From NCBI GenBank assembly GCA_028673005.1, contig CM054118.1, positions 4,676,410 through 4,740,409 of the forward strand: DNA of 64,000 bases, read 5' to 3'. The first letter of the stretch is position 1. The number at the start of each line of letters is the position of its first letter. The position numbers and the translations under genes were made by a program. The notes under the pieces are model-generated. The model did no database searches. It saw only the letters and a program-made list of their open reading frames with translations, and was not told where the DNA came from. This document shows, in pieces, positions 44,946 to 58,342 of the stretch. This DNA is from Tanypteryx hageni (lineage: Eukaryota > Arthropoda > Insecta > Odonata > Petaluridae).

Positions 44946-47900
44946 TATTCGACGCCTGCGCGGTATTGTGTGGCAAATTCATACATATTTTGCTATCGTC
45001 ATGGTATTTAAAATCTTGCTTACCAGCAAAGATACCTAATAGACATGCTCGTGAGCCTTTCCTTATCATAAGACCCTTGATAAGCGAAGCTTGAAATTTA
45101 ACTATATTTTAGGTTGGTTACTTCGTGAGGTTATTTTGGTGTCTTCCTGAACTTGCTAATTTAGCCAATATATACTTAATATATATTTTAAGTACCTCGC
45201 CACGAATTTTGCTAGTCACACAAAATTTACGGACAATACTATATAATTCTACCACCAAATTGGCAAAACTCAATTGGCTGAACTCAATTATGGTCATTAA
45301 ATTTCACTCCTATGCAGCAATGAACCTCATTGATATTTGACATATCAAGATGATACGAAACAATCCACAATGGATGTTATTCCAAAAGCAGCAAACGATT
45401 AATCCATACCATTGAAAAAACAAGCCTGAGAAGAGAAATTTAGAGCGATGTCAGCATCAGTGCTATTCCACAATCAAATTATTGTAAAGTATGGTTTTCC
45501 TGGATGAAAATATGCGATGGAAGATCAAAATTTTATTTCGAAATGATATGAAACATTACTTGACCACGGTCATGAATACAGTATACGAAAACAATTTCTT
45601 CAAAAATTGAAGGAACGATTCATGGTAAATACGCGTTTCCTAAGAAATATTACACATTTTTGAATGTTATTTATAACGCAAAATGTGCCAACATTCCCGG
45701 GAATGTTTACTTTCTGAATAAAGAAGCTAAAAAGAACTCATTTCATCTTCCAAAATATTTCTCTCATTTCTCTAAACCGACGCCTGTTACCTCTCAACTC
45801 TTCAAAAATCTCCTATTTCAAAGTTTAAGGCGTCTTTTAATTCCTCGAAACTCTACGGACAAACTGTATAAGAGCTACGAACGTGATTTGTGAAAAGCTT
45901 CGCGCAGTAAAACCAAAAAATAATTGAATAATGCTATTTATAAAACATATAATCAAGTTAACGCCACTTTCTTCTCTCTCCCTTGGCTTCAGATACACCA
46001 TTTTCCGTTTTTGTGCGATTCCAAATAACTCCAAGATTTCCAAAATGTAAAAAACAGGCGCTTTAATTAATCCCTTCGTACTCCGCGTCTTCGTTCGTCG
46101 ACCGTTCGTTTTTCATTAACCTTTTTTAATCCCTTCCAGGGGAAGTAAAACAAAAAATTTAAATTCTCGCTTTGGCGCCTGCCGTCTGTCATAAGAACGC
46201 GTGCTTTTCCGCGGTAAATGGCGCTGTCGGAAGAGGATTTTCAAAAAAACCAACGCCGTCAAAAATGAAGATCGGGTTCTGCCAAAACGGCTTTGTTTAT
46301 AGGTATCTCCTGGCGAGGTCAACGCTCTTTGAGGATTCTTCGAGTAAAGCTACCGAGTTTCATCAATGTCAATGTTCCGTCTCTTTTGAATGGAAATATT
46401 AAAACAATGGCATCCTTTAGTAATATGTGAGACAGTCGACCATCGACATTCAAAAAATGTATTTCCTATTGCTGCATTAGCGATATTGAAGTTTTAATGC
46501 CTCTTAATCTCGTTCTAACTTCTATCAGATTACTGTAACATTTTTATACGCTATTTACACATACGTATGTTAAAGTGATGAAGTTCAAGTAGAAATAACT
46601 CAGAAAAGAGCGCATTAGAAAAACTTCAAATAGCTATTACGAAAGTAACAAGTAGAACGTTGCATGATTGCATCTTCAGTGCGGTTGAACAAGTGTTAAA
46701 AACAATCCCTCAAATATCCATTGATATTTGTTTTTTAACGCTTAACAAAATTACCTTTCCTAAAAAATAACAAGAAGCCACTCCGAGAGTTATTTTCAGA
46801 AGGTGGATTCGCACAAAATTTGCCTACTAAATTTAAGTGAAATGTATCCTATATTTGAGAGGACTTTTTTCAAATCTGATGGATGACCACAGGACCAGAG
46901 ACATTAAAACTTCGCTGGCTCGATTTTTTTAGGATAACGGGATAAAAATATGAAAGTGCAGCAAACCAAAGCGCCAGATGCCGTGGAATGTCGGTGTTTC
47001 TGCTCAGTTTAACTCTTGGCTTAACTGAGAACGGCTCTGATAAAAGCAATGGAATCATATTTACGATGAGTATTTTCAGAAGTTGGAAGTCTGCCTGAAG
47101 AAACTGCACACAGGGGGTTCTCAGGGAAATGTTGATTGAAGCCGTTTTTACATCCACTGGTGATGCGGACAAACCCCACAGAGGCCTTGGTTTACTTAGA
47201 TTACTGTGCAGAAATTAAATTGAATTTTACGCGAATCCCTGATAAACCTAATCTATTCTAATATTTTTTAAATTCCTTTGTGCTCCGGTAGTAATCTTAA
47301 ATACTTTTAAGCCAAATAAAGGAGTTCAACATTTTTTGTTTCAAATCGAAAACGAGGCCTGGCAACTTCATAGTAAACGTCTCAGGAAAGAAAATGTGAT
47401 TCAGTAACCAAAAGGAAGTAATAAAGAGAACAAGATAATTGTTGGGAACTATGACAATGAAAGAGCCGAAGAAACCGCTAACGGACCAAAGGTACTTGAA
47501 AATAACTAAAAAACAATGGTACAATTAAATTAATTTGAATTTTAAATTTGAAACGAAATTCCATGAACTTTTTAAGATATTGAATGAATTTAATCTCTGA
47601 ACTCGGTAATTTGGTAAAGTACTCAGTATTTTGCATTTTCATTGCATGAACTATTAGTACATCTAATTTTTACGTAATGGTATGACTTTTTTAAAGAGTA
47701 TCTTTACAACATCCTTTCAACAAATAAAATCTACCTTAATGATGTAATAGTTTAACTGCAGTTCAAAAGCAATTCAATTGGCACGAACGAACGAAAGGAT
47801 ATTATTATTTTGTCCAAATGAAATTTCAGGCGAGAAAAAGAACTTAGATTATAATTGTTTGATTAAATGAAATTATGTTTACGCAATCTTCCGCACTCCA

Positions 47901-48430
47901 TTCCTAGAAATCAGCTATAATAATGAAAACCCAAGTTGCTGTGGTGACTTAGTAAAACATTTTTTTCTGTGCAAAGTTCTCCCTTACTCTCACATTATAT
48001 TATCACAAAAGCTAATGAAAAAATATGAAATAATGAGAAAAAGACTTTTTCTAAAGGCTGGCTTTTCTAGATGCGAAAACATACAGAATTTCCCCCTTGT
48101 CTCCGTTCAGTTTAATATGATAGCACTGCGAGGCAGGAATAAATGGAAAAACTCTTTATTCCTCCGCGAAATGAAAAAAAACCGGTTGGTATGACGCTTG
48201 AAGCATCTCCTTTACAGCCAATTTCCAGCCCTTCCCAACCCTATAAAACGTCCCTTGCGACCGCGAAAGTGTTATTTTTTGTTATCCTCCCTTCTAAATA
48301 CCTCACTCCTCCCTTACGGTGCTGCAGCCTGCCTTATTTCTCCCCCTTGGCTACCGTCTCCGCACCCAATGCCGTATACGCACGCGCTAACACACCTAAA
48401 CCAAGCAGGGAAAACTAAAATTGTAACCCT
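44946..48430. other. Stretch without an assignable gene
   Basis: About 3.5 kb of AT-rich DNA. A single protein-like open frame is listed separately (46870-47199, minus). Other open frames are short and unrecognised. No repeat or RNA gene is supported. Confidence 0.45.
46870..47199 (-). CDS. Unrecognised open frame of about 110 codons
   Basis: On the minus strand the frame runs from about 47199 to a TGA at 46870. Its composition looks more protein-like than nearby frames, with mixed charged and hydrophobic residues (VQFLQADFQLLKILIVNMI, HLALWFAALSYFYPVIL). Two hydrophobic runs could be membrane segments. There is no in-frame ATG near its start; an acceptor-like TTTCTGCACAG lies just upstream at about 47200, so it could be a terminal exon. 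I do not recognise it. Chance or transposon origin is equally possible. Confidence 0.2.
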   Translation of the reverse strand, partial: LSKPRPLWGLSASPVDVKTASINISLRTPCVQFLQADFQLLKILIVNMIPLLLSEPFSVKPRVKLSRNTDIPRHLALWFAALSYFYPVILKKSSQRSFNVSGPVVIHQI

Positions 48431-48439
48431 TATCGTCTT

Positions 48440-49250
48440 CCACCTCGATACACCAAACGCCTGCCTTCCTCCCTCTCTCCCCTGCCTGCCTCCACAATAC
48501 ACACACACAAATCCAAGATTACCGCTTCCTCCCCCTTCAAACACACATGACACACCGCTCTCCTCTCTAACCTTCTTCCCTCCCCCCTCGAGTTGCCCTC
48601 TTACCCTTAATTTCCTAATGCACTTAACGTCTCCCTCTTGCTTCCTATCTCTCCTTCGTTCGCTCTCCCTTTCCCTCTCTCTCTCTCCCTCTCCTCTCTC
48701 TCCCCCTCCTCTCTCTCCCTCTCCTCTCTCCCGTCTCCTCTCTCCTCCCTCCTCTCTCTCCCCCTCCTCTCTCTCCCCCTCCTCTCCCCCCCCTCCTCCC
48801 TCCCCCCTCTCCTCCCTCCCCCCTCCTCTCTCTCCCCCTCCTCCCTCTCCCCCTCTTTCTCTCCCTCCTCTCCCCCTCCCCCCTCTCCCCCTCCCCCCTC
48901 TTTCTCCCCCTCCTCTCTCTCCCCCTCCTCCCCCCCCTCTCCTCCCTCCCCCTCTCCTCCCTCCCCCCTCTCCTCCCTCCCCCCTCCTCTCTCTCCCCCT
49001 CCTCCCTCTCCCCCTCTTTCTCTCCCTCCTCTCCCCCTCCCCCCCTCTCCCCCTCCCCCTCTTTCTCCCCCTCCTCTCTCCCCATCTCCTCTCTCTCCCT
49101 CCTTTCCGTTCCTCCATCTCCTTTCTACCTCTCTCCAAACCCTGTTTCTCTTTCATCCCTCCCCTCCCTCCTCTTTCTCCCCTCTTTCTCTCTTTCCCCT
49201 CTTTTTCCTTCCTTTTTCATCGTCTTTTCCACACGGCCATATCAAATTTT
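48440..49250. repeat. Large CT minisatellite with ~161-bp higher-order repeat
   Basis: Over 800 bases consist almost only of C and T on the plus strand. The core (about 48660-49110) is made of CCTCTCTCTCCCC and CCTCCC units. A block starting CCCTCCTCTCTCTCCCCCTC at 48821 recurs at 48982, a period of 161 bp. Open frames of 378, 280, 222 and 146 codons over it are composition artefacts. The complementary strand is a G/A-rich run with many GGGG and GGAGGG blocks. Confidence 0.9.
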
Positions 49251-51714
49251 TCCTTACTCTTTTCAATTCTTCGCATTCTCTCTCTCTCTTCCACAAAGAC
49301 TTCTGAAATGGTTGGCGTCAGCGGAAAAAATTAAAATGAAGCGCATCTTCCATCGTTCCGTTCCGATTATCACGCATACGCTAGTGTCACACTCGCCTGT
49401 TTCCACCAGTCTTGCGAGGTTTCGAAGAATTAAAATATAAGGCGGTGGGGCTTTCTGTAGGAGGGCGCAGTCGGCTGGTAACTGCAAAGTATCTCTTTCT
49501 CACAGAATCGTATGAGAATGGCGTCATTCACGTAGCAGCAAGTTCGGTTCGAGTTTCGATGATTTGGTCGCGTTTTCGGTGGCGCCTGGCGGCTTCCTAG
49601 CGTCCGTCTTTTGACCTCCAACTTCGAACGCCTACTCTGAAACATGATCAACTAAATTTATTTTATTAATCCAACAACCTCTAAAGTAATGGCTGCTTGC
49701 CTGAGTATTAGTTATTTATGCTCTCATGTTCGTCCAAGTTGCTATTTCAATAAGTAATTTCAGAAAATTTGTTCCTCAATGATTATTTCAGAAAAAAATT
49801 TGCCTGGCACGTACTAGAGTTTTATTGTGACTTTGACGATTTATTTCGGAAAATAAATCTTTTGAATGTAATAGACCAATTACATTATCAATTTTCAAGT
49901 TTTCGAGTTTCCAGTATTGGCGCAGGCTATTAATCCTACATATTTGGACAAAGGTTCAACCTGACTAATCAACTTTATGATTCTAGGCAGTTAATCTTTT
50001 GATATAGAACTCATAGTAAATTCGTAGCCTTCCAATATTTTTAAAAAATCAGATCTTTCTTTAGCGTTGGAATATGTACTTGTTGAATCAGAAACTATCA
50101 GTTTAAACGCACAGGTAAGAAAACCACTAAGGAATGAATCAGATATTAAGTGGTTTTTTTAATAAAAATATATTTATAGGCTAACGGACGAACGGACGTA
50201 TCCCAAAATCAATAGAGTTCATGACTGTCACCAGACAAAACTATCTTGAAAATTGAATGGTGTACAAGTAGCTCACAGACCACGGACAGACGGACACGAC
50301 GATTACCTTAGGGGATTTTGAAAAAAAAAATACGCTAAAAAGTGAGCCGTACGACTAATGAATTCTCATTTGCATGGGCGAAACTCTTTTCTGCGAGTTA
50401 CTGCTACGCCCTTACATTCTTTGTAGAAAATGCATAAATGTCGGAAGCAATCCTATGTACGTACGTAGCTGTGCGGATTTGGCGATCCCCTTAAATGGCC
50501 GCGCGCCGTAAAAAATTGCCCATCCGCCGAACAACAGGAAGAACCGTGCGGATGATAAAATTCGTTATTAAGCGAGGGCGGCGAAGATTCTAGCGATACG
50601 CCGTTGCCCATTTTTTATTCCGATACTCCTGGGTTGCCGAATGCAAATGGTATGCACCGCGGAACCAGAGAATTTTTCTTTTAATTTGGCGAGTAAAAAA
50701 AAGAAAATTTTCATTCCGGAAAAACTTTGGCGCGATAGGAGGATTAATGTCACGGCTCTTTAAAAAGGAGGAATGCCGGAGGGGGAAGAGAGAAATAAGA
50801 TGGAGGAGACGCGTCAAAAGGTTAAGCACTGCCTTTTAAGCGACTTTAGATGTGACGAATTCAAGGATGAGATAGCGGGAGGGCGGGGGGGGGGGGGAGG
50901 AAATTTTAATGAGGACACCATATCTCGCGGATCGATAATACCCGAGGAGGACGAAGACCGAGGGAAAAATAGTAATGCCCGGAATCGATTTTTCACGGCG
51001 AAATTTCGTTCCGCTATAAGTTGGATGAGAGGCATTTGGACGTATAGTAAAAAAAAAATTGGATGGAAGTTGGAAAGCCGTTTTATTAACTGTATAAGGA
51101 GTTACAAAGTGGGTCAGAGAAATTAATTAAATATTGAAAAATGTGTATATATTTACAAGGTCTTTAAAACCAAAACAAATCAGAATTAAAGCGCAATCCG
51201 AACATGTTACGCTAGTGTCATTCCGACCGCAAAACATTTAATTTCATGGATTTATGCTTCAGAATTTTTCTCCTTGAATACATTCTGCTTCAAATTCGAT
51301 ATAGTAAGTAAAATGTTTAAAGAAAATGAATGCATGTGACGTCTTTTGGTTCGACCATATTTCAAACTCTATCTGGGACAAGACGGGATTTTAAAAATAA
51401 AAAACGCGCCCTCAATTGTTTATTAGTATACGATTATACTACGGCGAGTTTGACGAAAAGCACTTCTGTACCACGGGAAACCTGTGTACACCCCTACTTG
51501 TGATATATTAAAATTGTACTGAAAGGAAAGTAGGAGGATTTTTTCTTTCCAGAACTACTTGTTTAATTTATATTCACTTAGTATTAAAAAATTTTGGGGT
51601 TATTTTATCGTGCTTTCAACAGTTTTTTTATTCGTAGAAATGTTCGAAGAAATGTTCCTATAAGACTAACGTTTTAGTGTGCTGTATTGAATCAAAATGG
51701 AGACGGCTAACTTC
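49251..51714. other. Stretch without an assignable gene
   Basis: It includes GGACGGACG-type motifs near 50185-50200 and 50280-50300 (mobile-element tail style), a 13-base G run (50885-50897) and an exon-like 50-nt segment (50065-50114, plus). No protein is recognisable. Confidence 0.45.
50885..50897 (+). repeat. G13 homopolymer
   Basis: An uninterrupted run of 13 G within GGGAGGGC(G)13AGG. Confidence 0.9.
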
Positions 51715-51744
51715 ACCCGAGCAACGCCGGGTACTTGCAGCTAG
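51715..51744 (+). mobile_element. Helitron-type 3' end
   Basis: The sequence ACCCGAGCAACGCCGGGT forms a hairpin (ACCCG/CGGGT) and is followed by ACTTGCAG, CTAG (51741-51744) and T. The hairpin-then-CTAG-T arrangement is the Helitron 3' terminus. The 5' end and any Rep/helicase gene are not visible. Confidence 0.55.
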
Positions 51745-51745
51745 T

Positions 51746-53019
51746 GTAACATGAGAATAAAGCTGCATTTCACTTACATGTTACTTAGATGTTAAAAACC
51801 GCATCGCCCGTGTGATACGATCCAGCTCTCTTTATTGAAATAATTACCTCTTTTAAAAAGACGAAATAAAAATGTAAGTAATGGAGTTATTAAACATGAA
51901 AGGAGGTCCTCAACTTATCCGTGCTTCAAAGAAAAATCAATAAGAGAAACTGGAAGTCTTCTTCAAAGTTAGCATTCCAACGAACGCGACAAGATTACAT
52001 CAATCCCACAAAAATAGAAAGACTGATGTGTCCAGCGGATTAGATTTAATTAAAAACCCCATAGAGGGCTTTCGATTACTGGATATGTGCGAGATATCGC
52101 CGATTTGAGCGTCGAATCCGCAACCGCTCGACGTTATTATCGGCTAATAAATCAAGACGCCAACTTGGTCTAATTGAGAAATGCTTAAAAAGTGAGATAT
52201 TTTTTGTCCCGAAAGGAGCAGTTAGATCGACGTTTCGAGATATCGATTTATGGGAAGAGACAGCGAAGCTGCGAATCCAATTAACGCAAAATTAATTGGT
52301 TGCCGTTTTTGTCCGTCCTAGCCTTTATTTCTTTCGAAGACGTCCTTGGAGTAAATGAGTGGCACTCTTAAGACGCAGTCATAAGTCTTCCAGCTTGAGT
52401 TAAGAGCGAAGGTAAGACGTAAGCGTGTTCATTTCGGTTTTAAAATCCATGAGAGATGGCTATCAATTATTAAAGACAATCGAAAAATAAATAATTAGTT
52501 TATATATTTATTATTTCTGGAAGTAAGTGAAGAAATGTAATTTGTTTAAAGTATGTACAGAGCTGTATGTTTTTAAAAGTCAATTAAACCTTTGGAAATG
52601 AGAGTAAAACTCTCATTTAACGAAATCAGTCCTGTAAATCGAACGATATTTTCTATGAATTAAGTTTAAACTTAGACTTAATGAGGGATTGTGTATATGA
52701 ACGAGGAAACAAAAGTGAAGCGGAAAAAAGGAATAGGGATAAATAAGTGACGTCAAAAATGCAATGAAGGAGCGCGAATAAGAAGATTCTCAATTAAGAA
52801 CGCTTTCCACGTCGCGCATTAAGAGCTGAAGTCCGAGCAATGGACAAATTCTTAGCAACCGACTTCAACACGGATTGTGAAAAAAAAACAAATACGTAGC
52901 ATCCAATAATAAATTCTGGAACTTCTTACGGCTGAATTGTAATCAACAAACTGCCTCTACGGTAGCCATAAAGACTCAGTGCCGTTTCGCAGACATTAAA
53001 TACAAAAAATATATTAAGA
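51746..53019. other. Stretch without an assignable gene
   Basis: AT-rich sequence, nothing supported. Confidence 0.5.
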
Positions 53020-53243
53020 TTCACCATTATCGAGTTATCACTAAATACGGATGTTTTGTAGCCGAAATGGGCATGCATTTTCCTCAAACTTTAAGCCTGA
53101 TGTAGAGAAATACTTTGTCAAATACGCATTATATAATAACAAAATACCGGGATAGCCTCATGGCTGATATTCAATTGTCACAATTTGTTCATGCGACAGC
53201 CATAATTACGGCAGCTTTGTACACTGAAACTTGCATCCGGTTT
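53020..53243. mobile_element. Two partial right ends of the inverted-repeat MITE family
   Basis: Near 53056-53085 TTGTAGCCGAAATGGGCATG then CATTTTCC, and near 53206-53240 GGCAGCTTTGTACACTGAAA then CTTGCATCCGGTTTTCC, both match the right arm of 8275-8412 in the same orientation. This suggests two nested or tandem partial copies. Confidence 0.45.
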
Positions 53244-54856
53244 TCCTGATCTTTTTTGCTATTGGACAGAAAAAGAGTCAGTTTAAAAACGGAGTGACTA
53301 TAACAAACAATTTTCTGATTTTAGTAGATAAGCAAAATGGATAAAGCGTCTTTTTTATTAATGGCTTAACACAACCATCTTTGCACCGCATAGACGCATT
53401 CCGCAGGAGAAGAAACCCCCTTTTAATGAGTACCGAGCAGGCGAGAAATGATGAGATAGGGAGGAGAGAGAAAAATAGAGGAAGACAGAAAAAGTTGGCA
53501 AAAACTGTCAAGAGTTGTCGCGGATAATCGAGAACAGTCGGACAGGAATCTCGAGAGATTGAGCGAGGTCAAGTTTCAAAGAGATTTCCCCCCGACGGAA
53601 CGAAGGGAAAGATCATCAGTTTGGCAGAGTAAAAGGGGAGGAATGCACAGTTCCGGAGACATGAGAGGGGGGAAGAATGAGAAGTCGAGATTAAGATGAT
53701 TGATCTTTTCTCCTTGGGAGCGGGGGCATATCTTAACCCGCCAATGGGAGGAGAGGAAAACTATGAGAGAGGGAAAAAGAAATCAACAAGAGAAGGAGGG
53801 AGGAACGGGGACTGATATGGCATTTGGCCACCCGCATTTTTCCCTTTATTTGTTTGCGACGCGACGTTCTTTTTCATTTAACGCGTTGCGTAGTTAGGCG
53901 ACACTGGAGTGGAGGACATGTTTACGGTGAAATGTTTTAGGAGGAAGATTCGTTTTCGGTTTATCTTGAACAGTGTACGCCATCTTTCCTGGAAGTGATT
54001 TAATCCGCTCGACCCAGTTGAAATATTTATTTGGAGTTTGTCGTACCCGTTTAAAAATAAAGATGTTAAATACATAGAAGCGCAACATTATATTCCCAAT
54101 CACGATGCATGTTCTAAGACCAGATGTAAGCCAACTACGGCCCCATGGCCGCATGAGGTTCGTGAGAGCATTTTATGCACCATGCGAATTCATGAAAGCG
54201 AAATTCGATGAGGATAATTTGACACTTCTTAATTAAAATTATTTCAGAAAAACCTTTTATAGTGAAACTATGATGCTAAAAATTATGGCAGAAGATCGTT
54301 TACCCGAAACTCCAAACAGCGGAAGAAAATAATGACCGAATTGAATATAGTATAGCATCTAGCAACGACGCTGTTCCTCTGTTCTTATCAACTGCATGGG
54401 AACGACTGATTCTCAAATTTCACTAACCCCTATACATTTTTAAGTTAATTTTATTTGTGACGTTTATTTTTGCTATGCCTATAAAAATTCATATGATGAT
54501 TTTGGTTAAATGAAACATTTCATAAATATTTTTCATTTGAAACCTCGTTTATTTTTTCCCAAATCTTAGTAAAAGCGTATTTTTGTACGCTTTGTAAGAG
54601 TTGATAGATACAATATCCGGTAATACCTACCATCCGAAATGATTCATTTCATATAAAAATTGTATTCTGCTCTTAATTATTTCGTAAAACATTTTTCATT
54701 ATCTTCACTAATAGGATTCTTCGCAGTCTCTCAAATAACTTCCGACATTCATTCGCATCTTCTAGTAGGGCTTGTCACGAAAAAAGTTTAACAATCCCTG
54801 CATCAAAGCGTCTTTCGACGCAATATTTGTGTTAGTCAAGGCCATTCTTTAATTAA
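53244..54856. other. Stretch without an assignable gene
   Basis: It includes a purine-rich region (53440-53810) and otherwise AT-rich DNA. No coding region is supported. Confidence 0.5.
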
Positions 54857-54886
54857 CTAGCGTAATTGCCCGTCAAATATGACGGG
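54857..54886 (-). mobile_element. Helitron-type 3' end, minus strand
   Basis: On the minus strand a perfect seven-pair hairpin (CCCGTCA-TATT-TGACGGG, 54869-54886) is followed by CAATTACG, CTAG (54860-54857) and T. The element body would extend to higher coordinates; its 5' end is not identified. CT-rich sequence at 55085-55145 and GGACGGACGAACGGAC at 55846-55861 lie in that direction. Confidence 0.6.
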
Positions 54887-54889
54887 TAT

Positions 54890-56050
54890 GCGTGAATTAA
54901 GTATTAAGTTAAAATAAAAAATTAATGAAACCAACGTAAAAAGTAAACGATAAATATAAAATTCACATAATTGAGTGTTACAGAGAGTAAAAACAGTTTT
55001 GGGTGAATAGAAATTGCACGGCAAAGAAATCCATTACGCTATTATTATGCTAGAAGCGATTTTTAATTTACGGGACATTTAATGTTGTCTCTTACTCCCT
55101 TTTTTTCTCTTTGTCTCTCTCCCTTTTTTTCTCTCTCTCTCTCTCCTATGAAAGCATCTTAAACTTATTCCAAAGACATTTGATTTGGGAATGATAAATC
55201 AGTAAGATATGCTATGATCTGGTTTGGTTTTCATGCACAATCAAATCACTGTTTTTGAAAGTTATCTATGCTTTCATTATATTGTTATGATAGCTTTTTT
55301 TTGGGTGCTCTAACTCAAAATCTATTAATCAGGTCAACGCAAAATTTTATAACTAACATTTTTATAAAAGTCGCAAGAACTGATTAGTTTTTGGTAAAAA
55401 CCGGTCAACCGGAAGAGGGTGTTTACTCTTGTCACTTATCTTTTATTGTGATTAATGTAAAAATGTATCGGAATAAGAGTTGTAGGAAATTTAATTTTCT
55501 ACAACCATTTTTTAGGAGATATTTTATATTTTAGCTGCCACCACCACGCCACCTACTGAGGACTATTGTTAACAATTGACGCTTAGTTACATCTAATTGT
55601 AAGTAACGCTCCAATTTCTTTTCTTAATTGTTGGAGCTTTGTGGCTATATCCAATATCAGAAGGCTATGGTTTGAGTTTATTCTGTTCCTCGTAGTCAAA
55701 AATTTTCTCGCATTTCTTAAAATATTTATTATTAGCAACCTATTTGGAATTTTTAGAAATATTACAGATATGGAGAATGTCATGTGGTGGCCACATCAGA
55801 TTTTTAAGTGTTCTCTTATGGGATTTTCTATAGAGCGTTCCGGCGGACGGACGAACGGACAGAATGAGGATATTATGTGTATAATATTCTAATAAGAAAG
55901 ATGAACGATGTTTACCACGAACTTCTATACGCGTGGACCCCACCCATATATTTTACAATATCTCTTCTCCGCAACCCTAAATGTCAACTTCTTAGCTATA
56001 TTTTCGTTGAAGGCCACATATGAACGTGATGTAATTTTTAGCGGTTTTTC
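54890..56050. other. Unassigned stretch, possibly Helitron interior
   Basis: AT-rich, with a CT tract at 55085-55145 and a GGACGGACGAACGGAC tail-like motif near 55846. No protein is recognisable. Confidence 0.4.
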
Positions 56051-56054
56051 TTAA

Positions 56055-56240
56055 ATCCGCTTACACGTTCGGTTTTTCCGTCTGACGCGCAGATTCATTC
56101 TAAACGAAAGCAGCTAAAGACTTCGCTTTTTCGACAATCGATTCTGTATTCTATCTCATTGTGCACGTTTCCTCAGCCTATCTAAAAATGTTTTTTGTAA
56201 AAACCGCCATTTGTTGTCTGCTTCAAGACCGATAGCAGAC
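56055..56240 (+). repeat. Dispersed repeat family B, copy 2, single unit
   Basis: It matches the second unit and right flank of 31295-31590: AAAGCAGCTAAAGACTTCG, the CTCATTGTGCAC block and GTCTGCTTCAAG. Same orientation, no coding sequence. Confidence 0.5.
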
Positions 56241-58300
56241 ATTTGTTTTTTATGGTAATGCGTTTCCTTGCAAGAAACCTTTAATTACCAAAGCAGCGGA
56301 TACTTTCGAGATTATATGCTATCCAAAAATCAAACCAATTCAACTCATGGACAGAGAATCAAGTTGAGAAGACAAATTCCATTCTCCAACTTTTCCAGAT
56401 GAGAAATTACACGAAAAAGAGTTTACTAATGAACGTGTTCAGGAGAAAGTTTTAAAAAAACATCTCTAGAATTTTCCGCCCGTCTCACTCCATAATGCAT
56501 TTCTCAACGACGAAGTTTTTGGAGTTTGTTTTTCGAGCACTATCCACTTGCTTAACCTTCTGTTAACTTCCGGAAGAGTAAAATGAGCGTGTAATTTTCC
56601 TCGACGTTTGAGGTATGTGTGGTAAGTCACCTGATAAAAGACAAGTCTTGATGAGTTCATTGGACCCTGGAATAATTGTCTTCGCCGAGTGAGCATGAGG
56701 GCAATCTCCTCGACCTCCTAATAAAACAGGGATCGGAATCAAGCGTCCAATGAGAGAGCTACGATTATAAAGCGATACGTGGAAATGAACAAAGACAACT
56801 TTGTTTTTTATTGAACTAAGGGCCATTAAACCCTGTAAAGCGAAGTTTTAAAACTAATAAATTGCTTGATTGTCAGTAATTTTGTTCCACAGAATCTTTG
56901 CAAATTAAACATATAGTATCCATCACTTGAAAATGCAAATGTGGCCCGCCAGGTAGGCCTTTGATATGAAGGCATCCTCTTTCCTGCCCCTCTCTACGCT
57001 GTTTCCTAGATTTCATTTACTTCGTGTTCTAGTACTGCAACTGAATTGCACCATTTTCCAAGAATTATCGACGATAAATGACAAAATAACAACGTCATTA
57101 ATATTAATCAACTCCGACGATAACTTTAGTAAAAACAATATGGTACACTATATCTTCAATTAATTTTGTCTGTGATAATAGGCATGACGTGCAGCAATAA
57201 AAGCAGCTGAAGCGGATAAACGACAAAAAATTACGTTTTATGCGATTACCTTTTACGTGCATGCGATTAAACGTCAAAAGGATATTTTTCGTCGATTGTT
57301 ACGTTGCAAGCTAAATCACGAAAATTGCCAGTTTAAAACAGTGGCGTGGCACCAAAGTGTCAAAAATCGACGAAGTAATCGAAGAGGAAATAATACCGAC
57401 CTTTTTATGATAACATACCCACGCGCGCGCGTTCGTAAAAAAAACTGTTTATTATCAATTATTTGACTGCTTAAATAAACCAAGGAGAAACTAGCCGAAA
57501 TTAATCGCCCCGAATTTCCAGCCATTACATAATACCCTAACTAATAACCTTAAGCGGATTGAGTTTCTCTTTTTTTTAAATGAGAATTTCAACCGACGAA
57601 AGAGCGCGGATCTTCCTGGGGATCATCCGGTCATTAATAAATGGAAAGAGTGGGAACGTGCGTGGATTTTTGGAGCGAAGGCGAGAAAGCGAGAGGAGGA
57701 TTGGCTCTCGAAAAGACGGGAATTCCAAGAAGGGCGAGAGATTAAAAAAAGCGAGGAATTTCAGAGTGAATAACGCGGGAAAGGATACGTCCGCTCGCTT
57801 TTTTTCTTTAAATTGTTTCGTCGAAAAAAATGACGACGCATTGCTGCAATCTCTTCACGCTATGTGCTTTTTTCCATTCTCTCTTTCTCCAGCGACGGAA
57901 TGTTAATAAGCTTAAAAAAGGAACGACGCCGTTGCTCATTTCGGGCAATAATTTACTGCATAAAGGGAAGGTATGCCTTTTTGATGTAATTATCGCGAGA
58001 TTCATTTGTTAAATGGGCTATTTGTCTGAGAGAGTTTCTTGCCTTTAATCATAAGATTTGTATCTCGCTCCGGGAGGAAATTTGGTTGGTTTGGAAGTTG
58101 TCGTTCTCTACTTATCTCTCTATTTTTATGAAACGAAAACATTTTTTTAATTGCGAGATTGCGTTGTTAATCGAGGCGACTAAATGGCGTCAAGGTTTCA
58201 TAGAGGAATGAAATGACGTCACTAACGCAGAAGAATATTCAAGAAATACTCAACTCGTATAAATTCAAATATCCATTTAATATATTTTTGAACTACTTAC

Positions 58301-58342
58301 CTGCTACACTATGATTGTTTGGAGCATATTCTGTCCTTTTGT
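58301..58342 (-). CDS. Candidate 42-nt micro-exon
   Basis: On the minus strand a strong acceptor (CTTATGTTTGTTTAG) precedes 42 bases that end in a consensus donor, CAG|GTAAGT. One frame is open (two leading bases, then KRTEYAPNNHSVA, one trailing base); the other two contain TAG. The splice signals are better than for any other candidate in this half of the window. The length is short enough for an open frame to arise by chance. It lies on the same strand as the exon at 9418-9477, but the reading phases do not join directly. Confidence 0.3.

Noticed and set aside
48198..49334. Open frames of up to 378 codons on both strands
   Set aside because: They lie in a CT minisatellite where stop codons are rare; translations are Ser/Pro/Leu or Arg/Gly/Glu repeats.
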